NCBI RefSeq assembly: GCF_003814835.1
Contig: NZ_RKRG01000002.1
Coordinates: 186,001-250,000, forward strand
Direction of reading: 5' to 3'
From: Methanobrevibacter gottschalkii DSM 11977
Lineage (GTDB): Archaea; Methanobacteriota; Methanobacteria; Methanobacteriales; Methanobacteriaceae
DNA length: 64,000 bases
Below are positions 57,028 to 64,000 of this stretch, piece after piece (the stretch's first letter is position 1; each line of letters starts with the position of its first letter). Below the pieces are notes generated by a model. The model was not told where the DNA came from. It searched no databases and saw only the letters and a list, made by a program, of their open reading frames with translations. The position numbers were made by a program, and so were the translations under genes.

Positions 57028-57488
57028 TTTCTTCAATTGAAAAGGTTTAAAATTTATTTGATTCTTATTTTACTAAATTTTAAGTCTATTATCTAAGTTT
57101 AAGCTGATGTATGTTTTTTTATTTTGAAAAAAAAGATTAGTAATATTATTTTATTAAAAAGTATTATTTTTATATTTTTATATTTTTACCCTATTCAATA
57201 ATATTTTAGAAAATTAGTGGAAATTATAATACGTCTTGTTTAAATAGGTGTTTTTTGTCCTTTTTTGAATTAAAATATCTATAATTTTTATTTTACTTCA
57301 AATATGGTTATTGGTATTGATGATTTTGTAAAAAGTAATAAGTATTACACTGTGAATTTGTACTAAGTATTATTTTTTCTTAAAAAAATTGATTAAAATA
57401 ATAATTTTTTAATATAAAAATTAAATTGAATAAAATATTTTGTTTTTGTAATTAAGATATAACTTTATAAAATCAGATATATTAAAAA

Positions 57489-57670
57489 AATAGAAGTAAA
57501 GTTTTGACTTCTATTGGTTTGGCAAAGTTTGATGATGAAGTCAATTTTACTTATATTTTTTCAACTTATGATGTAAATTGGTTTGTTTTGTGCAACAACC
57601 AAATTACTTTTAATAGTAATAATTATATAAATGTTTGTTTTAGTGATTGTATCACTCCATACTTATTTTT
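57489..57670 (+). ncRNA. Candidate short transcript upstream of the nicotianamine synthase gene
   Basis: TATA-like CTTTATAAA at 57463-57471 would start RNA near 57490, exactly at AATAGAAGT (57489-57497), which pairs with ACTTCTATT (57507-57515). A second hairpin AGTGAT-TGT-ATCACT lies at 57642-57656. A 66-codon frame (57504-57704) starts with TTG, lacks a ribosome binding site and is probably not translated. Weak evidence. Confidence 0.2.
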
Positions 57671-58141
57671 CATTATAACTTCTCAATTTTTATTATATTT
57701 TTAAATAACAAAGGAACTGTTTTTTATTTTATTGTACGAAGTTTATTTGTGCTTTATTTGATTTTGTATATTTATTAATTTTCTGTTATTTTTTATTATT
57801 TTTTAATAAACATTCATTTTATGTGTTAAATCTAATATTTAGTTTATTTTAATTAGTATTTGGTAGATATTAGATAATTTCATCTTTTTATTTCGAATTT
57901 TATTAGTTTAAATTCATTTTGTATTTTGTAATACTTTTTTTAAATTTAATAATATTTAATTATTATTTATTTTAAAATAATTATTATTTTTTTCAAACTC
58001 AATTCATTATAATATATTTTATTAAAGTGTGTTTAAAAAATTTTTAATTTATATTAATTCTTAATTTAAAATTATTACTATGGTTAACTTTATAAATGGG
58101 ATATATGATAATTTTATTTATAATTGTTTTAAGTGATACAA

Positions 58142-58963
58142 ATGAGTTGTTATAAATATTGGGGTAAACTCGAAGAAATTGCTAATAAGTTATCCTCATA
58201 TGGTGATTTAGATAAATATGGTGATTCTGCATTAGATGATGTGGATATTAACGAAATTATTGAAATTTTAGATGATGTTGAAATTATTGCTCATGATAAA
58301 ACAATAGATTTTGATTCTGCAAAGCATATTCTTGATGATGAAAAAATGAATAAGGCGTTGAAATTAATTAGAAAATTCTATGTTTATGTTGGTGCAAGAC
58401 TCGAAACCGAAAAGGCAATTGAAATGTTAGAATCGGATGATCTTGATACAAATCTAGAATCATTTGAATTTTATGACCGTTATGTTGGATTGTTAAATAA
58501 TGAAAGTCAATTAGCTAAATTCAATGAAAATAAAACATTCGTGTTTTTAGGCTCCGGTCCACTTCCAATTACTTTAATGATGTTTAATGAATTGTTTGGA
58601 TGTAAATGTATTGGAATTGAACAGCAAGAAGATGTTGCTGAACTTTCAAGAAAACTTTTAAAGAAATTAGGTCTTGAAAATGAAATTGAAATTATAGTTG
58701 GGGACGAAACCACTATTGAATCATTGGAATATGATATTTTAATGGTTGCTGCTTTAGCAGAACCAAAAGAAAGGGTATTCTCAAATATCTGGCAATATGT
58801 TGATGAGAAAACTCCTGTAATATATAGGACTTATACTGGAATGAGAGCAATTTTATACTCCCCAGTTTTGGATAAGGATACAAGAGGATTCCATAAAGAG
58901 GTAATGATCCTACCAACAGGAAATACAAATAACACTTCTGTTTTAATTAGAAAAATAGTTTGA
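58142..58963 (+). CDS. Nicotianamine synthase-like methyltransferase-fold protein
   Basis: 273 residues. A helical N-terminal part (1-115) and a Rossmann-like domain with FVFLGSGPLPITLMMFN, CIGIEQQEDVAELSRKLLKK and RTYTGMRAILYSPV match the archaeal nicotianamine synthase-like proteins (studied in Methanothermobacter), which join aminobutyrate units from S-adenosylmethionine into a metal-chelating product. A nickel or other metal role near mrt, whose F430 needs nickel, is attractive but inferred. ATG at 58142 with AAGTGAT. Confidence 0.88.
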   Translation: MSCYKYWGKLEEIANKLSSYGDLDKYGDSALDDVDINEIIEILDDVEIIAHDKTIDFDSAKHILDDEKMNKALKLIRKFYVYVGARLETEKAIEMLESDDLDTNLESFEFYDRYVGLLNNESQLAKFNENKTFVFLGSGPLPITLMMFNELFGCKCIGIEQQEDVAELSRKLLKKLGLENEIEIIVGDETTIESLEYDILMVAALAEPKERVFSNIWQYVDEKTPVIYRTYTGMRAILYSPVLDKDTRGFHKEVMILPTGNTNNTSVLIRKIV

Positions 58964-59055
58964 TTTTTTTTATAGATTGGTATTATGCTTATGCATATAA
59001 CTTTTTTATTTTTTTATAGATATTCTTATTACTTATTTTTATATAATATAATTTC

Positions 59056-59841
59056 ATGAAAGGAATTTTGGGCGCAATTTGTGGAGATATCATTGGATCA
59101 ACTCGTGAGTTTAATCCAATTAAAACAAAAGATTTTAAACTTTTCAAACGTAAATCTACATTCACTGATGATACTGTAATGACATTAGCTATTGCAAACT
59201 GGTTAATTGAAGATACAGCCTCTGAAAGTATATTGATTAAACAGTTACAATATTGGGGAAATAAATATCCTGATTCAGGTTATGGCGGAAGATTTAGAAA
59301 TTGGTTAAAAGAAATTGATCCGAAACCTTACGGGAGTTGGGCTAATGGATCTGCAATGAGAGTTTCTCCCTGTCCCTGGGTTGCAAATTCCTTACAGGAA
59401 TCTCAAAAATTAGCTAAATTGTCAGCTATTGTAACTCATAATCATCCTGAGGGAATAAAAGGGGCACTTGCAACTTCAGATGCAATTTATCTTGCAAAAA
59501 CTGGTGCTGGTAAAGAGAAGATAAAACATCATATTGAATCTCATTACAGTTATGATTTATCTCGTAGTGTAGATGAAATAAGGACTAATTATTCTTTTGA
59601 TGTTTCATGTGCTGGAAGTGTTCCAGAATCTATAATCTGCTTTTTAGAAGGAGTTTCATTTGAAGATACAATTAGAAATGCAGTTTCACTTGGTGGTGAT
59701 GCAGATACACAAGCAGCTATTGCTGGAAGCATTGCATCTGCATATTGGGATATTCCAAAAAATATTTCGTATAAGTCAATTAACCGTTTGAATTATGATT
59801 TGCTAAATGTTTTAGTTAATTTTGAAGAAAAGTTCATGTAG
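59056..59841 (+). CDS. ADP-ribosylglycohydrolase (DraG family)
   Basis: 261 residues. ICGDIIGSTREFNPI, FTDDTVMTLAIANWL, NGSAMRVSPCPW, HNHPEGIKGA and SLGGDADTQAAIAGSIASA give all metal-binding motifs of the dinuclear Mg/Mn hydrolase. It removes ADP-ribose from protein or other targets; no matching transferase is in view. Convergent with and overlapping the trmB-like gene by eight bases. Confidence 0.92.
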   Translation: MKGILGAICGDIIGSTREFNPIKTKDFKLFKRKSTFTDDTVMTLAIANWLIEDTASESILIKQLQYWGNKYPDSGYGGRFRNWLKEIDPKPYGSWANGSAMRVSPCPWVANSLQESQKLAKLSAIVTHNHPEGIKGALATSDAIYLAKTGAGKEKIKHHIESHYSYDLSRSVDEIRTNYSFDVSCAGSVPESIICFLEGVSFEDTIRNAVSLGGDADTQAAIAGSIASAYWDIPKNISYKSINRLNYDLLNVLVNFEEKFM

Positions 59842-60616
59842 TTTTTTTCTTTTTATTTTGTATTTTATGTAATTGGTTCATGAATCGCTCATCATAATTT
59901 CTTGCAATATCTTCATATTTGTTCCAAATTCCAATTGCGGTTTCTGGAAGAACAGTTCTTTTGTCTTCACTAAATTTAGTATATGTATGCATCATTTCTT
60001 TTGAATCAGAAATTAATACTTTAACAAATGGAATGTCTGCTTTGTGAACTGGCATGTCATTGTCTTTAAAAAATTTGATAATGTTGAATGTTTTATTGTT
60101 AATACAGCAAGTTGGTGAAGCAAGTATATTGATATTTAAGTTTTTTCTTTTTTTGAGTATTTTAACTAATGCTTCTCCTTCTTCTTCAAATAAAAATCCG
60201 ATTCTCATGTTAATTGAATGTTTAGCGCGAGTAATGATTTCTAATTCTTGATTTATGATTTTATCAACACCATAAATCCTCCAAATAGGGGCTTGAACCT
60301 GACTCATTCCATTTTCATATACATTTGTTAGTCTAGTTATTGTATCATCCAGTTCTGTAGTCAATCTGTTTTTTTCAAGACTTAATACTTCAACTGGGGA
60401 TTTAACATTGTAAGTTAAAGGTCTTCCATCTTCAACATCAATGTAATTTTTTTGGATTAGTCCTTTGAGTACATCATATATTTTACTTCGAGGAATCCCT
60501 GATTTTTCAGATATTTCTGTTGCATTTGATGAGATTAATGAAACGAGTGTTACATATGCTTGAGCTTCATACATAGTAAGACCAATTCCTTTAAGTATAG
60601 CTATATTTTCATCCAT
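59834..60616 (-). CDS. TrmB family transcriptional regulator
   Basis: 260 residues. N-terminal winged helix (about 8-75: GLTMYEAQAYVTLVSLISSN, ATEISEKSGIPRSKIYDVLK), a short coiled coil (75-105) and a C-terminal effector-type domain (IWRIYGVDKIINQELEII onward). It is divergent from hcp and shares a 118-base promoter region, so it is the first candidate regulator of hcp. No Shine-Dalgarno; likely leaderless. Confidence 0.92.
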   Translation of the reverse strand: MDENIAILKGIGLTMYEAQAYVTLVSLISSNATEISEKSGIPRSKIYDVLKGLIQKNYIDVEDGRPLTYNVKSPVEVLSLEKNRLTTELDDTITRLTNVYENGMSQVQAPIWRIYGVDKIINQELEIITRAKHSINMRIGFLFEEEGEALVKILKKRKNLNINILASPTCCINNKTFNIIKFFKDNDMPVHKADIPFVKVLISDSKEMMHTYTKFSEDKRTVLPETAIGIWNKYEDIARNYDERFMNQLHKIQNKKKKTT

Positions 60617-60734
60617 ATTTATTGTATTGTTGGATTTATAATATAATACTTACCATTACAACTCATAAAGTGACAAAATGTTTATATAGTATTTTGTTCT
60701 AATTTTATCTAACGATAATTATGAGGTAATTATT
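60617..60734. promoter_or_regulatory. Divergent promoter between the TrmB regulator and hcp
   Basis: Minus-strand TATA 60635-60646 lies about 25 bases from the regulator ATG. Plus-strand TATA 60681-60688 (TTTATATA) serves hcp. ACAAAAT (60673-60679) and ATTTTGT (60691-60697), a perfect inverted repeat, bracket the hcp TATA box with an 11-base spacer. Confidence 0.6.
60715..60733 (+). promoter_or_regulatory. Hairpin holding the hcp ribosome binding site
   Basis: ATAATTA and TAATTAT pair around the loop TGAGG, which is the Shine-Dalgarno sequence itself, one base before the ATG. The whole predicted leader is this hairpin. Being all A-T it should melt easily; a temperature or protein effect is possible but unproven. 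Confidence 0.35.
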
Positions 60735-62042
60735 ATGGCAGATGGCTTAGATATGTTTTGTTATCAATGTTCTCAGACTGCTCATGGTACTGGCTGTACT
60801 ATAAGTGGTGTTTGTGGTAAAAAACCAACCGTAGCAAGATTACAAGATAATTTAATCTTTACTATGAAAGGAATTAGTGCATACAACTACAATGCAAATG
60901 TTTTAGGAAAATACAATCCTGAAATTGATGCATTTTTAACTAAAGGTTTGTATACTACTTTAACTAATGTTAATTTCGATGCTGAGGATTTAGTTGCTCT
61001 TGCATTGGAAGCAGGTAAAATCAGTGTGGATGTAATGAGATTGCTTAAAGATGCACACATCGAAGCATATGGTGAACCACAACCTGTGGAAGTAAAAGTA
61101 GGTGCACAAGAAGGACCTGCAATTATTGTAACTGGTCACGACTTAAAAGCATTGGAAGAATTATTAAAACAAGTTGAAGGTACTGATGTTAAAGTTTACA
61201 CTCATTCCGAAATGTTACCTGCTCATGGATACCCTGGACTTAACAAATACGAAAATTTAGTAGGTCAATTAGGTGGAGCATGGCACGATCAAAGAACAAT
61301 CTTCAAAAAATACAATGCAGCTATTGTTGGAACCAGTAACTGTGTATTACCGGCACTTGATGCATATAAAGAAAGAATGTTCACCATGGATGTAGCTAAA
61401 CTTGAAGGAGTAAAAACTATTGAAAATTATGATTTCTCTGAAGTAATTGAATGTGCAAAATCTTTAGGATCATTAGAACCTGAAGAATTAACCACTCTTA
61501 CTACAGGTTGGAGTGCAGGTGCTATTGTTGAACATGCTGATGCAATCAAAAAATTAGTTGAAGAAGGTAAAATAAGAAGATTCTTCGTTGTCGGTGGATG
61601 TGACAAAGCATCAAAACACAACAACTACTATAGGGAATTTGTACAAAACTTACCGCAAGATACTGTTATCTTAACATTAGCATGCGGAAAATACAAATTT
61701 AATGACTTAGATTTAGGTGATATTGAAGGAATCCCAAGATTATTAGATTTAGGTCAATGTAATGACACCATTGTTGCAGTTGATGTGGCATTAGCTTTAT
61801 GTGAATTATTTGATATGGAATTAAATGAATTACCATTAACTATTGTTCTCAGTTGGATGGAACAAAAAGCAGCGGCAGTACTATGGGCTTTACTCTATCT
61901 TGGAAAAACTGACATGTGGCTTGGACCTATTCTTCCTGCATGGTGTAATGAAGACATTTTAAATGTCTTAGTTGAAAATTACAATTTGACTCCAACTTCT
62001 GGTAATGCATTAGTAGATATCAAAAAAATTATGGGGGAATAG
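60735..62042 (+). CDS. hcp: Hybrid cluster protein (hydroxylamine reductase)
   Basis: 435 residues, the short archaeal/thermophile class lacking the extra helical region. The N-terminal cluster ligands C9, C12, C21 and C27 ([13 protein letters not shown]) are in place, and later ligand segments [22 protein letters not shown] and GQCND fit the hybrid Fe-S-O cluster. It reduces hydroxylamine in vitro and probably handles nitric oxide or related stress. Two bases upstream of a cupin gene. Confidence 0.94.
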   Translation: MADGLDMFCYQCSQTAHGTGCTISGVCGKKPTVARLQDNLIFTMKGISAYNYNANVLGKYNPEIDAFLTKGLYTTLTNVNFDAEDLVALALEAGKISVDVMRLLKDAHIEAYGEPQPVEVKVGAQEGPAIIVTGHDLKALEELLKQVEGTDVKVYTHSEMLPAHGYPGLNKYENLVGQLGGAWHDQRTIFKKYNAAIVGTSNCVLPALDAYKERMFTMDVAKLEGVKTIENYDFSEVIECAKSLGSLEPEELTTLTTGWSAGAIVEHADAIKKLVEEGKIRRFFVVGGCDKASKHNNYYREFVQNLPQDTVILTLACGKYKFNDLDLGDIEGIPRLLDLGQCNDTIVAVDVALALCELFDMELNELPLTIVLSWMEQKAAAVLWALLYLGKTDMWLGPILPAWCNEDILNVLVENYNLTPTSGNALVDIKKIMGE

Positions 62043-62044
62043 TT

Positions 62045-62374
62045 GTGAATGAGGATATTAAAGCTAAGTCTTTAAATATCCAATTTTTATTGGACTATCA
62101 AAAAGATAGTGTTGTCAGTCGTGAAATAATCAAAAAAGAGTTAGGTACAGTCACATTCTTTGCTTTTGATCAAGGTCAAGGATTGTCTGAACACTCAGCT
62201 CCTTTTGATGCAATGGTTCAAATTATTGATGGTGAAGCTGAAATCACAATTTCTGGTAAAAAAAATACTGTTTGTGCAGGTGAAATAATTATCATGCCAG
62301 CAAATGAACCGCATGCACTTCAAGCTGAAAATTGCCCATTTAAAATGATTTTAACCATGATTAAATCAGATTAA
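62045..62374 (+). CDS. Small cupin domain protein
   Basis: 109 residues, single cupin barrel: LSEHSAPFDAMVQIIDGEAE and GEIIIMPANEPHAL, with His residues suitable for one metal. GTG start at 62045, two bases after hcp, so co-transcribed with it. In other anaerobes such cupins accompany hcp; substrate unknown. Confidence 0.88.
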   Translation: MNEDIKAKSLNIQFLLDYQKDSVVSREIIKKELGTVTFFAFDQGQGLSEHSAPFDAMVQIIDGEAEITISGKKNTVCAGEIIIMPANEPHALQAENCPFKMILTMIKSD

Positions 62375-62422
62375 TTTCATTTTAAATTTTTTATACCTAA
62401 ATAAGAATATACCACGTGTATT

Positions 62423-62475
62423 AACCATGATTATTGGATGGAATTTTATCCAATTCTTATGGTTTTTAGTCTCTT
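62423..62475. terminator. Hairpin between the convergent cupin and methyltransferase genes
   Basis: AACCAT (62423-62428) with ATGGTT (62459-62464) and ATTGGAT (62433-62439) with ATCCAAT (62448-62454), separated by an internal loop, then TTTAGTCTCTTTTT. It may stop transcription from both sides. Confidence 0.6.
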
Positions 62476-62505
62476 TTTATCAAATTAAAAACAAGAATTT
62501 GGTGG

Positions 62506-63318
62506 TTATTTTCTCCACCAAATCAAAATCCAATCAGCTTTGTCTTTAACATTATAATATTTTTTACTTTTTCTATTGTAAGTAAGAATTCTTTCTAAAT
62601 ATTTTTCAAGAAGCTCTTTTTCTTTATCATTGTATAAATCAAGTCTAAATTTACCATTGTCCATTGCTTCTTTGATACTATCATATTCACGATAATTGCT
62701 TAAGTCAAATCTTTCAATATTTGCATAAATTCCTAAATTAAATAATATGTTAAAGAAAAAGTTGTAATCTGGGAAATCTTCAGTTTTAATCCCTATTTCT
62801 TTTTCAAAATCTTTTTCGATTTTCTTATTTTCAGGTCCAAAAATAGTTATGAAAACATACTTGTTTGCAATTTTATTTAGTTCAGATAATGTTTTATCAA
62901 TGGGAACAATACCGTTTAGTGATCTTGAGCAAATTACTACATCTACATTTCCAATTTCATCATAAGTTATGTCTTCAATTGGTTTTAGAATTGTTTCAAT
63001 ATTATTTATATTATTTTCAATAGCTCTTTTTTTGAGATATTCAAGCATTTTAGGAGAAGAATCAATTCCTATTACTTTTCTTACTTTTTCAGCTATTGGG
63101 ATAGTGACTGAACCTTCACCACAACCGACATCTAAAACAGTATCATTTTCATCAAGTATTAATTTTTCAAATAATGCATCTTGATAGTCATCTTTTCTGG
63201 TTCTTTTATAAAAACCAGGCGCTGCTTTATCCCAATCTTTATTTTTTTTATTTTTTAAGCGTTCAGCCCAAAAATTCACCCAATCTACATCATTTGGGTT
63301 GTCAATACATTGTTTCAT
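62506..63318 (-). CDS. Class I SAM-dependent methyltransferase
   Basis: 270 residues. Motif I VLDVGCGEGSVTIPIAEKV near residue 60, VIGIDSSPKMLEYLKKRA and VDVVICSRSLNGIVPIDKTL. The N-terminal VDWVNFWAERLKNKKNKDWD is shared by a group of archaeal methyltransferases of unknown substrate. ATG at 63318 with AAGGTG; GTG at 63324 is within that site. Coupled to the aldo/keto reductase gene upstream. Confidence 0.88.
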   Translation of the reverse strand: MKQCIDNPNDVDWVNFWAERLKNKKNKDWDKAAPGFYKRTRKDDYQDALFEKLILDENDTVLDVGCGEGSVTIPIAEKVRKVIGIDSSPKMLEYLKKRAIENNINNIETILKPIEDITYDEIGNVDVVICSRSLNGIVPIDKTLSELNKIANKYVFITIFGPENKKIEKDFEKEIGIKTEDFPDYNFFFNILFNLGIYANIERFDLSNYREYDSIKEAMDNGKFRLDLYNDKEKELLEKYLERILTYNRKSKKYYNVKDKADWILIWWRK

Positions 63319-63320
63319 AT

Positions 63321-64000
63321 TCACACCTTTGTTTTCCCACTTAAAACATTTTGATAATCTTCATAGTTTGATTTTAAAAGTTCAGGTATGTCAAGTTCAT
63401 ATGGGCATTTATCAACACATGAATAGCATTCAGTGCAGTCTTTTGTTTTTTCCATAATTTTTTGAGTTTTTTCATCTAAACTGGGTTCTGTCGGAAAACG
63501 TCTAAGCCATAAAGACATCCTTGAACATAAACTAATATTAATTTCTTCTGGACAAGGCATACAGTATCCACAACCTCTACAGAAGTTCACTCCAAGTTCT
63601 TCCTTATCTTTTTCAATATATTCTTTTAAATCAGCGGTTAAAATAGTATTGGCATCATAAGATAGAAATTCATCAAGCTCTTCTAATTCTTGAATCCCCC
63701 ATATTGGTAAGACATTATCAAATTGATTCATATATGCAAAACTGGCTTGGGAATTTTTAATTAATCCCCCGCCCATTCCTTTCATAGCAATAAAACCAAC
63801 ATCTAATTGCCTACATTTTTCAACAAGGTTTAACTCTTCTTCACCACTTAAGTATGAAAATGGGTATTGTAATGTTTCATAAAGTCCGCTATCTAGTGCT
63901 TCATGTGCATGTGTTATTTTATGGGTTGTAATTCCAATGTGTTTCACTGTTCCTTCTTCTTTAGCCTCAAGCATTGCTTTATATAATTCATCATCTTCTT
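63321..64000 (-). CDS. Aldo/keto reductase with C-terminal [4Fe-4S] domain, partial
   Basis: The frame continues past the right edge without a start, so the N-terminal half is missing. The visible part has the late TIM-barrel strands (HIGITTHK, VGFIAMKGMGGGLI, PIWGIQELEELDEFL) followed by a ferredoxin-like tail with CRGCGYCMPCP and CTECYSCVDKCP. This is the archaeal/clostridial iron-sulfur aldo/keto reductase type; substrate unknown. The stop is next to the methyltransferase start. Confidence 0.9.
   Translation of the reverse strand, partial: EDDELYKAMLEAKEEGTVKHIGITTHKITHAHEALDSGLYETLQYPFSYLSGEEELNLVEKCRQLDVGFIAMKGMGGGLIKNSQASFAYMNQFDNVLPIWGIQELEELDEFLSYDANTILTADLKEYIEKDKEELGVNFCRGCGYCMPCPEEINISLCSRMSLWLRRFPTEPSLDEKTQKIMEKTKDCTECYSCVDKCPYELDIPELLKSNYEDYQNVLSGKTKV

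Larger units (their letters stand above)
56904..58141. other. Long AT-rich gap upstream of mrtB
   Basis: About 1.2 kb without a convincing gene. The first 130 bases are the mrt promoter. AAGTATTA or its complement occurs five times (56956, 57011, 57159, 57341, 57365), including GTAATA-AG-TATTAC at 57336-57349. At 57463-57471 a TATA-like CTTTATAAA precedes, by the usual distance, a hairpin at 57489-57515. The rest (57700-58100) is nearly pure A/T with nothing recognisable. Confidence 0.6.

Noticed and set aside
57504-57704. A 66-codon open frame upstream of the nicotianamine synthase gene
   Set aside because: It begins with TTG without a ribosome binding site, and its composition looks like translated AT-rich spacer; no motif was recognised.
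57700-58100. Replication origin in the AT-rich gap
   Set aside because: No Cdc6/Orc1 gene is nearby, and no repeated origin recognition box was found; only low-complexity A/T.

Overview
The window is a low-GC, archaeal chromosome segment from a hydrogenotrophic methanogen of the Methanobacteriales, most likely Methanobrevibacter. The evidence is a complete methyl-coenzyme M reductase operon, archaeal ribosomal protein clusters with eukaryote-type members (eS4, eL14, eL18, eL19, eL32, eL34), RNA polymerase subunits D, N and K, Cbf5, the archaeal mevalonate genes, archaeal TATA boxes, and the strong AT bias. Species cannot be fixed from the sequence alone.

Layout. 1-13 kb: the 3' part of a polyferredoxin gene, two small class III signal peptide (pilin-like) proteins, an unknown membrane protein with a metallo-beta-lactamase fold hydrolase, an Rqc2/NFACT protein, a DUF2070 membrane protein, a fumarase/tartrate dehydratase beta-type subunit, a SelA-like PLP enzyme, the biotin ligase-pyruvate carboxylase A pair, and a SPOUT RNA methyltransferase. 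13.4-30 kb: one very long ribosomal protein superoperon (uL3 to uL15, then secY, adkA, an EMC3/YidC-like insertase, eL34, cmk, eL14, cbf5). 30-33 kb: LemA plus DUF2207 and a tRNA-Ser(GGA). 33-45.2 kb: the second translation/transcription cluster (uS13, uS4, uS11, rpoD, eL18, uL13, uS9, rpoN, rpoK, enolase, ferredoxin, uS2), running into Memo and isoprenoid lipid genes (mevalonate kinase, isopentenyl phosphate kinase, type 2 IPP isomerase, RNase J, prenyl diphosphate synthase).

45.2-64 kb is the accessory, energy-metabolism part. A three-gene electron-transfer cassette (a truncated FdhA-like protein, an FdhB/FrhB-like protein and MvhD) is present twice in tandem. The two copies are nearly identical in the genes but strongly diverged between them. 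Each copy is preceded by a small fourth gene, intact before copy 2 and decayed before copy 1. Each is followed by a conserved, apparently structured element of about 170 bases. Facing the second copy is the methyl-CoM reductase II operon mrtBDGA (no C gene). Then come nicotianamine synthase-like, ADP-ribosylglycohydrolase, a TrmB regulator divergent from a hybrid cluster protein gene, a cupin, a methyltransferase and a partial ferredoxin-type aldo/keto reductase.

How it fits together: FdhB-type and MvhD-type proteins normally pass electrons between F420 and the heterodisulfide reductase, and Mrt produces the heterodisulfide. The neighbourhood therefore looks like an electron-supply module beside its electron-acceptor-producing enzyme. 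Because the FdhA-like subunit lacks the molybdopterin catalytic region, it is unlikely to oxidise formate. The regulatory DNA also repays reading: palindromes at the mrtB promoter, an inverted repeat bracketing the hcp TATA box, structured leaders in the ribosomal operons, and a recurring habit of placing a terminator-like hairpin over the stop codon of the last gene of a unit.
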